Assembly (NCBI GenBank): GCA_963664285.2
Contig: CAXXNX010000069.1
Location: forward strand, 1 to 64,000
Length of the DNA: 64,000 bases
Source: JAJCYL01 sp963664285
GTDB taxonomy: Bacteria; Bacteroidota; Bacteroidia; Cytophagales; Cyclobacteriaceae
Reading direction: 5' to 3'
Shown: piece after piece, positions 47,834 to 56,236 of the stretch
Position numbering within the stretch: position 1 is the first letter of the stretch
Layout: every line of letters starts with the position of its first letter
The notes under the pieces: generated by a model
What the model was told of the DNA's origin: nothing
What the model saw: the letters and a program-made list of their open reading frames with translations, nothing else
The model's database searches: none
Program-made: the position numbers and the translations under genes

Positions 47834-48856
47834 CTACGTGGACATAGACTTGTTAAAAAATTGAACAAAGTCTACCGATACTCTTTTGACTGAAGATTCA
47901 TATGCTGCATCAGCGATCAGGTGCGCCAACAGACACTCCTGCTCTGACACATTGAATAGTTTTCGCTCACTTATATTTTGGAAGAAATGGCTGATTTCTT
48001 GCAAATAGCAATCTTTATAACGCTGAGGAAATGAATGTTTGACTTTAGACTGATGTATTCCCTGATCATTGAATAATTTGGTTGAATTTTCAATTTCATT
48101 TTCTGCGGTCAGCATTCCTTGCTCTCCGAAGACTTCAATCCTTTGATCATATCCATAAGGGGAGGTTCTACTGGTATCTATTGAACATATCAGGCCATCT
48201 TCATATTGGATCATGACCAATACTGTATCATAATCTCCTATTGCTTTAATTTCGTTGTCGTAAGCTTGGCCCACAGCATAAACTGACTTGGGAATTTTGG
48301 TACCAAACAGGAACAGTAGCATATCAAAGTCGTGGATAAGCATATCATGGAAAATATTACCAGAAATTGATAGATAGGAAAGTGATGGTCTGGGATTATC
48401 CCTGGAACTTGCTTTTAGAATTCTTGCTTGCCCGATAGATGATAATTGATCTTTTAGGCTGGCAAAATTTTTATCATATCTCCGTTGAAAACCGAGATGA
48501 AGAGTTAGGTTATTTTCAGAAGCAAGCTTGAAGCAGTGTTGGATTTGTTCTACTGATTCTCCCAGAGGCTTTTCTGCAAAAACATGCTTTCCTGCATTTA
48601 GGGATCGGTGGATATAATCATAATGGAACTGGGTAGGAGATGCCACAAGTACCACATCAACTGTATGATCCCCCAAAGCAGTTTCAATGGAATCAAGTGG
48701 TGTAAAATCAGCGATTTGTGAAGCAGCTTCAAATTTATCGGGATCTGGATCCACTATGTATTTCAAGCTGAACTGAGGAAAATTGTTGATCGAATTGAAA
48801 TGGAAGTTACCAGCCCTTCCGAACCCTACTATACAGACATTTAATGGCCTACTCAA
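47834..48856 (-). CDS. Gfo/Idh/MocA-family NAD(P)-dependent dehydrogenase (inositol 2-dehydrogenase-like)
   Basis: 340-residue oxidoreductase. The Rossmann fold occupies residues 1-120, with VCIVGFGRAGNFHFNSI (GxGxxG-like, GFGRAG) and VDVVLVASPTQFHYDYI. The family signature FAEKPLGESVEQI carries the catalytic Lys. The C-terminal domain has SGNIFHDMLIHDFDMLLFLF, with the His/Asp pair that serves as acid-base catalyst in inositol dehydrogenases. Likely substrate: a cyclitol or sugar, oxidised with NAD(P)+. The frame is intact and of typical length. No iol genes are nearby, so the specific substrate is unknown. IS1380 copies 6 and 7 lie on either side in opposite orientations. Confidence 0.88.
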   Translation of the reverse strand: MSRPLNVCIVGFGRAGNFHFNSINNFPQFSLKYIVDPDPDKFEAASQIADFTPLDSIETALGDHTVDVVLVASPTQFHYDYIHRSLNAGKHVFAEKPLGESVEQIQHCFKLASENNLTLHLGFQRRYDKNFASLKDQLSSIGQARILKASSRDNPRPSLSYLSISGNIFHDMLIHDFDMLLFLFGTKIPKSVYAVGQAYDNEIKAIGDYDTVLVMIQYEDGLICSIDTSRTSPYGYDQRIEVFGEQGMLTAENEIENSTKLFNDQGIHQSKVKHSFPQRYKDCYLQEISHFFQNISERKLFNVSEQECLLAHLIADAAYESSVKRVSVDFVQFFNKSMST

Positions 48857-49024
48857 TTTGATTAAAATTCTGCAATAGTACTAGACTCACAACCCATTAG
48901 TCATTATTATTTGATAAATGGCAGCCCTGTCAATCTGAATGATTCTTAGCTTTGAATTCATGAGGTTCCTCTACATCGCTGTAAGTTTCTGATTTAGAAG
49001 TAATTAGAGAAATAAAATTGTTAA

Positions 49025-50645
49025 CCCGAAAAATTCATAGTAGACAATAAAAAACAGGCATAAATTGCTTATATTGAGATAGTTAGACAGCAAAATAAGC
49101 AATTAATTTATGCCTGAATATAAGGAAAAAGATACCGTATTTTATCGAGGAAAACAAGCTTTTAAATTTGATTTTTCAGCATCAGCGATTAGCTCAGACG
49201 GAGCGATATTGTTAAGTGAAAAAGTAGAGAGAAAGACTGGTCTATTAAAAAGCTTCGCCGCACTGATTCCTGACTATCGAAACCCCTTTTTTATCGAATA
49301 CACTTATGAAGAAATGCTTCGCCAACGGGTGTTTTTAATGATGCAGGGCTATCAGGATTGCAATGACGAACAAAAACTCCGAGAGGATCCGGTGATCCGT
49401 AAAGTACTAGATAGCGGATTATGTTCCCAGCCTACTTTAAGTCGATTTGAAAACAAGGCCGATCGGAGTCTGATCTACCAGATGAGTCAATGGTTTGTAG
49501 ACCGTTATGTAGAGGAGTTGAAAGAGAAGACTGGTCAAATCATCATTGATGTAGATGGTACCGATGACCCTACTCATGAATCCCAACAACTCAGTTTGTA
49601 TAATGGCTATTATGGACAGACTATGTACCATGAGTTGTTCTTTAAGGACGGGAACACCGGTCAGGTCATTTTACCAGTACTACGTCCGGGCAATTGTCAC
49701 TCCAACAAATGGTTTGTGGCCTTATTGAAAAGGATTGTCATTAAAATCAGAAAAAAACTGCCCTCAGTAAAGATCCTTATTCGAGCGGATAGTGGCTTTT
49801 CAGGAGCATCTTTTTATCGGATAGCTAAGCAGTTTGACCTTCAATTTTGTTTAGGTATTAGTAGTAATGAAGTTTTAAAGACTTTTACCAAACAGACTAT
49901 CATTGAAGTAAAAAAGGAATATGCTTCAAAAATCATCAAACATCAAGAGTTTGTTGGCCCGTTTACTTACCAGGCCAAAAGCTGGGATCGTTCTGAAAAG
50001 CTGTACGCCAAAGTGGAGTCTACCGGAAAAGGAATGAATGTCCGTTACTTTGTGAGCAACTTTGAAGCGATGACCGCTCAACAGATTTACTTTGATTTTT
50101 ATGTCAAGCGAGGTGATGCCAGTGAAAATCGAATAAAGGAACTCAAAAACATGACTTATTCCGACCGGCTTTCCTGTCATCGCTACTGGGCCAATTTTAT
50201 GCGTTTAATCATCGCTACCCTCTGTTATGAAATGTTCCGGCAGATTAAATTATTAATTGCCAAAACAAAACACCACTTTGCTAAACGATGGCAAGTGGAC
50301 AATATCCGGCTTTACCTGATGAAGGTTGGGGCGTGCCTGAAAGAAAGGAAAAGATCATTGACAATACAATTCTCAAGAGCCTTTAGATATCAATACCTGC
50401 TGGGCGATTTGCTTACGGTGAACTGACCGATCAGTTAAACAGTTTAGTTTAATCAAAAAAATGTTCTTCCATAAGAACACAATAGAGCTTTGACTGAAAA
50501 TTGAAAAATTCTAACAAAAAAACGCTCTAATGTCCTTTGAAATCCAGAAACCTGGTTGATCTTCAAATTAATACATACACTCCAATCAAAAATAGTTAGC
50601 AACCCATTATTAATCCCAAAATTGGTGGCCTATGAATAATGCGGG
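49025..50645 (+). mobile_element. IS1380-family element, copy 7
   Basis: 1621 bp with TTAA at 49021-49024 and 50646-50649. It ends 22 bp before the start codon of the ECF sigma gene, so it separates that gene from its original promoter. One loop base of the start-codon hairpin differs from the other copies (GACAGC instead of GACAAC). Confidence 0.95.
49110..50426 (+). CDS. IS1380-family transposase with Gly to Glu change near the active site
   Basis: Full-length 438 residues. DPTHGSQQ reads DPTHESQQ (Gly157 to Glu). That Gly follows the first catalytic Asp and is part of a conserved motif in IS1380 transposases, so reduced activity is plausible. Otherwise it is identical to the consensus copy. 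Confidence 0.93.
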   Translation: MPEYKEKDTVFYRGKQAFKFDFSASAISSDGAILLSEKVERKTGLLKSFAALIPDYRNPFFIEYTYEEMLRQRVFLMMQGYQDCNDEQKLREDPVIRKVLDSGLCSQPTLSRFENKADRSLIYQMSQWFVDRYVEELKEKTGQIIIDVDGTDDPTHESQQLSLYNGYYGQTMYHELFFKDGNTGQVILPVLRPGNCHSNKWFVALLKRIVIKIRKKLPSVKILIRADSGFSGASFYRIAKQFDLQFCLGISSNEVLKTFTKQTIIEVKKEYASKIIKHQEFVGPFTYQAKSWDRSEKLYAKVESTGKGMNVRYFVSNFEAMTAQQIYFDFYVKRGDASENRIKELKNMTYSDRLSCHRYWANFMRLIIATLCYEMFRQIKLLIAKTKHHFAKRWQVDNIRLYLMKVGACLKERKRSLTIQFSRAFRYQYLLGDLLTVN

Positions 50646-50667
50646 TTAATCGTCGCATAAGAGTAAG

Positions 50668-51187
50668 ATGGATTTAGAGGCGTTTCAAAACGAAGTTCTT
50701 CCCGGGAAGAATAAGTACTTCCGCTATTCCTACAGCATCACCGGTAATCGAGAATTATCGGAAGATATTGTACAGGAAGTATTTTTAAAAATTTGGGACA
50801 AAAGAACCGCATTAAAGGAAGTAGTAAGCAAGGAGGCTTGGGTGCATGCGCATGATAAGAAATCTGTCAATAGATAAGCTAAGAATAAAAGCCAATCAAG
50901 GAGAATCACTTGAGAAAGCTAGTACTTTCTATGATCCAGGCCCAACACCTGTTGAAGTTACGCTTAACAATGAGATTCAAGAAACTATTGGTCAAATGAT
51001 CAGTGATCTCCCGGAAAATCAGAGGGAGATCGTGCAACTAAGGGACATCCTCGGATATAGTTACAAAGAAATATCCGAGTTGTTGTCCCTCGACCTGAAT
51101 ACGGTAAAAGTGGCTCTTTTTAGAGCAAGAAAACGACTACGAGAACAATTGAAAACCTTAAATATTTATGGATACGAAAGACCTTAA
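50668..51187 (+). pseudogene. ECF-type RNA polymerase sigma factor, one frameshift
   Basis: Reading across one frameshift gives about 170 residues of a Bacteroidota ECF sigma factor. Region 2 includes YFRYSYSITGNRELSEDIVQ and EVFLKIWDKRTAL. Region 4 includes ISDLPENQREIVQLRDILGY followed by SYKEISELLSLDLNTVKVAL and FRARKRLRE, the -35-binding helix-turn-helix. A base is gained near 50842 between the two regions, so neither half is complete. IS1380 copy 7 lies 22 bp upstream. The next gene overlaps the stop by 20 bp, the usual arrangement for a co-expressed membrane regulator. If the indel is real, the whole module has lost its dedicated sigma factor. Confidence 0.82.
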
Positions 51188-51228
51188 ACAATTACTTGAG
51201 CGATACTGGGAAGGTGAAACTTCTTTAA

Positions 51229-52850
51229 CCCGCATTATTCATAGGCCACCAATTTTGGGATTAATAATGGGTTGCTAACTATTTTTGATTGGAGTGTATG
51301 TATTAATTTGAAGATCAACCAGGTTTCTGGATTTCAAAGGACATTAGAGCGTTTTTTTGTTAGAATTTTTCAATTTTCAGTCAAAGCTCTATTGTGTTCT
51401 TATGGAAGAACATTTTTTTGATTAAATCAAACTGTTTAACTGATCGGTCAGTTCACCGTAAGCAAATCGCCCAGCAGGTATTGATATCTAAAGGCTCTTG
51501 AGAATTGTATTGTCAATGATCTTTTCCTTTCTTTCAGGCACGCCCCAACCTTCATCAGGTAAAGCCGGATATTGTCCACTTGCCATCGTTTAGCAAAGTG
51601 GTGTTTTGTTTTGGCAATTAATAATTTAATCTGCCGGAACATTTCATAACAGAGGGTAGCGATGATTAAACGCATGAAATTGGCCCAGTAGCGATGACAG
51701 GAAAGCCGGTCGGAATAAGTCATGTTTTTGAGTTCCTTTATTCGATTTTCACTGGCATCACCTCGCTTGACATAAAAATCAAAGTAAATCTGTTGAGCGG
51801 TCATCGCTTCAAAGTTGCTCACAAAGTAACGGACATTCATTCCTTTTCCGGTAGACTCCACTTTGGCGTACAGCTTTTCAGAACGATCCCAGCTTTTGGC
51901 CTGGTAAGTAAACGGGCCAACAAACTCTTGATGTTTGATGATTTTTGAAGCATATTCCTTTTTTACTTCAATGATAGTCTGTTTGGTAAAAAGTCTTTAA
52001 AACTTCATTACTACTAATACCTAAACAAAATTGAAGGTCAAACTGCTTAGCTATCCGATAAAAAGATGCTCCTGAAAAGCCACTATCCGCTCGAATAAGG
52101 ATCTTTACTGAGGGCAGTTTTTTTCTGATTTTAATGACAATCCTTTTCAATAAGGCCACAAACCATTTGTTGGAGTGACAATTGCCTGGACGTAGTACTG
52201 GTAAAATGACCTGACCGGTGTTCCCGTCCTTAAAGAACAACTCATGGTACATAGTCTGTCCATAATAGCCATTATACAAACTGAGTTGTTGGGATCCATG
52301 AGTAGGGTCATCGGTACCATCTACATCAATGATGATTTGACCAGTCTTCTCTTTCAACTCCTCTACATAACGGTCTACAAACCATTGACTCATCTGGTAG
52401 ATCAGACTCCGATCGGCCTTGTTTTCAAATCGACTTAAAGTAGGCTGGAAACATAATCCGCTATCTAGTACTTTACGGATCACCGGATCCTCTCGGAGTT
52501 TTTGTTCGTCATTGCAATCCTGATAGCCCTGCATCATTAAAAACACCCGTTAGCGAAGCATTTCTTCATAAGTGTATTCGATAAAAAAGGGGTTTCGATA
52601 GTCAGGAATCAGTGCGGCGAAGCTTTTTAATAGACCAGTCTTTCTCTCTACTTTTTCACTTAACAATATCGCTCCGTCTGAGCTAATCGCTGATGCTGAA
52701 AAATCAAATTTAAAAGCTTGTTTTCCTCGATAAAATACGGTATCTTTTTCCTTATATTCAGGCATAAATTAATTGCTTATTTTGTTGTCTAACTATCTCA
52801 ATATAAGCAATTTATGCCTGTTTTTTATTGTCTACTATGAATTTTTCGGG
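51229..52850 (-). mobile_element. IS1380-family element, copy 8 (defective)
   Basis: 1622 bp with TTAA at 51225-51228 and 52851-52854, opposite in orientation to copy 7. One extra A in an A-run near 51990 accounts for the length difference. It splits the sigma-partner gene. Confidence 0.94.
51448..52765 (-). pseudogene. IS1380-family transposase, nonsense and frameshift mutations
   Basis: Two inactivating changes: Gln72 (CAA) to TAA near 52548, and an extra A near 51990 that shifts the frame about 60% through, after EVLKTF. Ser to Phe in LCSQPTL is a further change. The three open pieces correspond to residues 1-71, about 75-262 and 302-438. This copy can move only if another copy supplies transposase. 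Confidence 0.93.
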
Positions 52851-53364
52851 TTAAAGGAAGAACAGCAACTGAAAACCTGGTTTGGCAGCAATTCTACACC
52901 CGAAGGGTTGGAGAGCGAAGCTCAACTGTTTGCTTATTATTCAAATCAAGAAGAGATGACACTGTCTGATGATTTTGAACTCAAACTAAATCAGCAAATG
53001 AGTCAGGAAGATATAAATACTGTCCCTCGAAAAACTATTTCGTTATGGCCGACATTGATTAGTTGGAAGACCGCGGCTGTTATTTCCGGAATAATCGTAG
53101 CATCTATCGTACTCAAAAATCCTTTTGGGTCGTCAACACAAATGACGGATACTTATGACAATCCTCAAGATGCTTATGAGGCAACCAAAGCCATATTACT
53201 TACTATCTCTTCAAGTATGAACAAAGGCAAAAAATATACTCAACAATTAAGCAAGTTCAGCGAAGCTCAGGAGATAGTATCTGGGATTGGCACAACGCCA
53301 AATAAGGAAGGAAGTTGACTTTAATAGTAAAGTGATGTTACGGTGCACGATGACTTAGCGATTA

Positions 53365-53372
53365 TAAATTTG
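53365..53372 (+). promoter_or_regulatory. Possible internal promoter (-7 box TAAATTTG)
   Basis: TAAATTTG matches the Bacteroidota -7 pattern TAnnTTTG and lies 21 bases before the ATG of the first DUF4252 gene, but no matching TTTG is found about 19 bases upstream. It may allow expression of the downstream genes despite the broken upstream ones. Confidence 0.35.
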
Positions 53373-53393
53373 AACAAGTAGAAAAAAATTAAA

Positions 53394-53930
53394 ATGAAAA
53401 AAATAGTAATAAGTGTAGCAGTGCTGTTAATCTGCGTCCCGGTATTTGCACAAGATGATGTGATCAGCAAGTATTTCAGTAGTTATCTTGATGACGAGAA
53501 TTTTACCAAGGTTTCAGTAACGAGCAGAATGTTCTCATTATTTACAGATATTGAAACAGGTGATGAAGATGAACAAGAATTCCTTGAAGCCATTAGTAAG
53601 TTGAAAGGATTAAAAGTGATTTCCGGTGATAGTATTGAGGATGGTATGTCCAAATACAAAGATGCTCTCAACACGGTCAACGGAAAAGGCTATGATGAAC
53701 TCATGTCGGTCAGGGATGGTAACCAAAATTTCGAATTCATGATCAAAGAAAAAGGCGGTGTGATTACTGAACTCTTAATGATCGCCGGAGGGAAGGATCA
53801 ATTTCATTTGATGACACTTTACGGTGAAATAGATTTAAAGAAAATCACTAAGCTGGCATCAAAAATGAAAATAGATGCTTTGGATCATTTGAGGAAGCTT
53901 GATCGAGATGATCGACACGATGACAATTAA
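53394..53930 (+). CDS. DUF4252 protein
   Basis: 178 residues with a signal peptide (MKKIVISVAVLLICVPVFAQ) and a DUF4252 domain: SKYFSSYLDDENFTKVSVTS, MFSLFTDIE, LKGLKVISGDS and MSVRDGNQNFEFMIKEKGGV. DUF4252 proteins are small secreted or lipid-anchored Bacteroidota proteins of unknown function, often encoded beside ECF sigma factors, as here. It ends in a His/Asp-rich tail (DRDDRHDDN). An intrinsic terminator follows 29 bp after the stop. The frame is intact. Confidence 0.82.
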   Translation: MKKIVISVAVLLICVPVFAQDDVISKYFSSYLDDENFTKVSVTSRMFSLFTDIETGDEDEQEFLEAISKLKGLKVISGDSIEDGMSKYKDALNTVNGKGYDELMSVRDGNQNFEFMIKEKGGVITELLMIAGGKDQFHLMTLYGEIDLKKITKLASKMKIDALDHLRKLDRDDRHDDN

Positions 53931-53931
53931 G

Positions 53932-54504
53932 ATGAAATTTTCAGTAGGTAAATTATTTGAAAAACCTGCCCTTATCTTCAAGGGCAGGTTTTTCTTGGGC
54001 TTTATCTGCATTCTGATAATGGAAGCCGTTACTCCTGTTAAAGCTCAAAGTGAGTTATTTAAATCTTTGCAGGAGAGTTATGATTTGAATGTAGAATTGT
54101 ACTTTTATGCAAGTACACTCCGCATGATCAACCTCACTCGCGATCCTAACTATAACGAAATGGTCAAGGACATTGAGAAAATGATATTTTATCAAATTAA
54201 CGACGTTCCAATTAATGAGATAAGAGCCATTTCTAAAAAATTTATTGAAGAGGAAGAATTTGAAGAATTGATGTCGGTAGAAGGTAAGGAGGAAACGTTT
54301 TATGTCCTGGGAAAAAATGAAAATGAGTTTGTCGCCCTATTGAAAACTGACAAAGATTTGATTGCAATTAATTTGAAGGGCATGATCAGGATTAATAAAA
54401 TACCAGATTTGATCAATTCTTTGAATGCAGATAATTTTTTAAATGTCTTTGAAGTAGGTAAGGACGAAAGAAGGGAACATAAAGAAGAATCAAGGCAGAA
54501 TTAG
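53932..54504 (+). CDS. Second DUF4252-like protein
   Basis: About 190 residues. Starting at the ATG at 53932 (MKFSVGKLFEKPALIFKGRF) it has an unusually long signal segment, FFLGFICILIMEAVTPVKAQ. The mature part aligns in layout with the first DUF4252 protein: LRMINLTRDPNYNEMVKDIE, FEELMSVEGKEETFYVLGK and DLIAINLKGMIRINKIPDLI. A terminator-shaped hairpin (53959-53994) lies inside the first 25 codons. An alternative TTG start at 53996, just after the hairpin, would give a short signal without a positive N-terminus. The gene begins 1 base after the previous stop and ends overlapping the ABC ATPase start by one base. Confidence 0.7.
   Translation: MKFSVGKLFEKPALIFKGRFFLGFICILIMEAVTPVKAQSELFKSLQESYDLNVELYFYASTLRMINLTRDPNYNEMVKDIEKMIFYQINDVPINEIRAISKKFIEEEEFEELMSVEGKEETFYVLGKNENEFVALLKTDKDLIAINLKGMIRINKIPDLINSLNADNFLNVFEVGKDERREHKEESRQN
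53959..53994 (+). terminator. Strong intrinsic terminator inside a coding region
   Basis: GAAAAACCTGCCCTT pairs perfectly with AAGGGCAGGTTTTTC around the loop ATCTTC: a 15-bp stem with a GC-rich core and five Ts in the 3' arm. It is located 29 bp after the first DUF4252 gene and within the start of the second. It is likely to end most transcripts of the first gene, while leaving the second gene and the ABC genes dependent on read-through or another promoter. Confidence 0.8.
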
Positions 54505-55403
54505 TGGAGAGAATACTTGAAATAAAAAATCTTAGCAAGAATTACCGGAGAATAAAAGCTCTTGATCACCTCTCTCTTGAGATCAACAAAGGTGAAATTT
54601 TTGGGCTCTTGGGACCAAATGGCAGTGGAAAGACAACTACCCTTGGTATTATCCTGGATGTGATTCAAGCCAGTTCCGGTTCCTATCAATGGTTTGGTGA
54701 GTCCCCATCAAGTGAAAGTAGGAAAAAAATTGGGTCTATTCTTGAAACACCATGTTTCTATCCCTATTTATCAGCTTATCGGAACCTTGAGATCGTATCC
54801 GAAATAAAGCAGTATGGAGGAAACAGGATTAATGAAATTTTGGATTGGGTTGGGTTGTCAGAGAGAAAAAAAGATGCTTTTCGAACATTTTCCCTTGGAA
54901 TGAAACAGCGCCTGGCTATCGCGGCAGCACTTCTACCCGATCCCCCGGTGTTGATTTTGGATGAACCGACTAATGGATTGGACCCCACCGGAATAGCCGA
55001 GATAAGAACGCTTATCCAACAAATTAGTCAACAAGGAAAAACGGTTATCCTGGCAAGTCACCTCCTTGATGAAGTGCAAAAAGTATGCTCGCACTTCGCT
55101 ATCCTTCGCAAGGGAAAGAAAATCCATTCGGGGGTAGTTGAAGACGTCCTTAATTCTAAAAATTCTGTGGAAGTTATCGCAGAAAATAAGGAACGCTTAT
55201 ACAAGGCTTTGACGGGTTGGCAATACAATCTGGGCATTAAAGAGGTTGGACAGAAATTTATTGTTGACATAAATGGTTCAGTTAATAGTGCCGAGCTTAA
55301 TAAGTATCTTCTTGAGAAAGACATCATCGCTTCTCACCTAGCTCAAGTAAAGACAAATCTTGAACAAGAATTTCTAAAAATACTTTCCGAGTACGATGAG
55401 TAG
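54504..55403 (+). CDS. ABC transporter ATP-binding protein
   Basis: 299-residue ATPase beginning with GTG, overlapping the preceding stop by one base. Walker A is GPNGSGKTT (about residue 37), the signature is FSLGMKQRL, Walker B is VLILDEPTNGLDP, and the switch His is in LASHLLDEV. It powers the ABC-2-type permease encoded immediately downstream. The layout resembles CcmA/NatA-like exporters for antibiotics, ions or lipids. The substrate is unknown. The C-terminal ~80 residues form the usual accessory domain of this subgroup. The frame is intact. Confidence 0.92.
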   Translation: MERILEIKNLSKNYRRIKALDHLSLEINKGEIFGLLGPNGSGKTTTLGIILDVIQASSGSYQWFGESPSSESRKKIGSILETPCFYPYLSAYRNLEIVSEIKQYGGNRINEILDWVGLSERKKDAFRTFSLGMKQRLAIAAALLPDPPVLILDEPTNGLDPTGIAEIRTLIQQISQQGKTVILASHLLDEVQKVCSHFAILRKGKKIHSGVVEDVLNSKNSVEVIAENKERLYKALTGWQYNLGIKEVGQKFIVDINGSVNSAELNKYLLEKDIIASHLAQVKTNLEQEFLKILSEYDE

Positions 55404-56217
55404 ATTATTTTTGATCGAGTGGATGAAACTCAAAAACTATAAGGTCTTTTGGATCTTAACCATCATGTATTTTATAGGAGTGGTGATGGTAAGTTCAGGA
55501 GTACGATTTTTTTTAGAATTTCTGAAAAACCATGGTGCTGAATTTGACGGTTTGGACCCGACGATTCTGCCCTTTTATGATTTTCCTGATGTGTGGCACA
55601 ATATCACTTATATGGCCACATTCTTTAAAATCATTCTTTCCTTTATCATTATTATTTCCATTACTAATGAGATCAGCTATCGAACGCTGCGGCAGAATAT
55701 CATAGACGGTCTAAGTAAAAGGGAATTCCTTATCTCCAAGCTTAACTTTATTGTTATTCTAGCAGCTGCTGCCACCCTGGTTCTTTTTTTTATTGGTTTG
55801 ACCACTGGACTAGCTTATTCAACTGTAACCGAGACCAAGTACATTGTCAGCTCATTGGAATTTTTGGGTGTCTATTTTATTGAGGTTGTTACATTCCTCA
55901 CATTCGCATTTTTAGTGGGCCTTTTATTGCGAAAAGCAGGCTTTGCCATCGTAACCATCTTTATGTATACACTGGTTTTTGAACCAGTCCTAATTGTCAA
56001 TTTTAAACATAATCCTTTTATTCCGGATATGTTGGCTTCAACTGCACCATTATGGCCAGTTAATGCACTAAATAACCTGATTCGCTTCCCTTATCAACGA
56101 TACGTTTTTATGGAAGTACAAGATTATGTCGCATGGGGCGATCTGGCAATCGTCTTAGTCTGGTTTGTTACTTTTATCTCTCTAATATACTGGGTGTTGA
56201 CAAGGAAAGATCTATAG
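55396..56217 (+). CDS. ABC-2-type transporter permease
   Basis: 273 residues with about six membrane segments (for example ILTIMYFIGVVMVSSGV, IILSFIIIISITNE, FIVILAAAATLVLFFIGLTT, LAIVLVWFVTFISLIYWVL). The motif SYRTLRQNIIDGLSKREFL between helices 2 and 3 is typical of ABC-2 membrane components. The start overlaps the ATPase gene by 8 bp, showing translational coupling. Together they form an exporter that closes the sigma-DUF4252 module. The frame is intact. Confidence 0.88.
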   Translation: MSRLFLIEWMKLKNYKVFWILTIMYFIGVVMVSSGVRFFLEFLKNHGAEFDGLDPTILPFYDFPDVWHNITYMATFFKIILSFIIIISITNEISYRTLRQNIIDGLSKREFLISKLNFIVILAAAATLVLFFIGLTTGLAYSTVTETKYIVSSLEFLGVYFIEVVTFLTFAFLVGLLLRKAGFAIVTIFMYTLVFEPVLIVNFKHNPFIPDMLASTAPLWPVNALNNLIRFPYQRYVFMEVQDYVAWGDLAIVLVWFVTFISLIYWVLTRKDL

Positions 56218-56236
56218 TAGATCATGCCCTTTCATA

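Larger units (their letters stand above)
51168..53318 (+). pseudogene. Single-pass membrane partner of the ECF sigma factor, split by IS1380 copy 8
   Basis: The first 20 residues (MDTKDLKQLLERYWEGETSL) lie before the IS. Joined with one TTAA the frame continues KEEQQLKTWFGSNSTPEGLE. The reconstructed protein is about 175 residues: a soluble N-terminal part of ~85 residues typical of anti-sigma-like proteins, one membrane segment (WKTAAVISGIIVASIVLKN), and a periplasmic tail (AYEATKAILLTISSSMNKGK). It probably regulates or anchors the sigma factor. The only damage is the IS, so precise loss would repair it. As it stands, translation ends two codons into the IS. Confidence 0.8.

Noticed and set aside
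45796..50645. Composite transposon formed by copies 6 and 7 around the Gfo/Idh/MocA gene
   Set aside because: Nothing beyond proximity supports joint mobility. Copies are so frequent here that any gene lies between two of them.
49025..52850. IS1380 copies 7 and 8 as a composite transposon carrying the sigma-factor gene
   Set aside because: The segment between them is the first half of a normal sigma-regulator operon whose second half follows directly after copy 8, and each copy has its own TTAA duplication. Two independent insertions explain it better.
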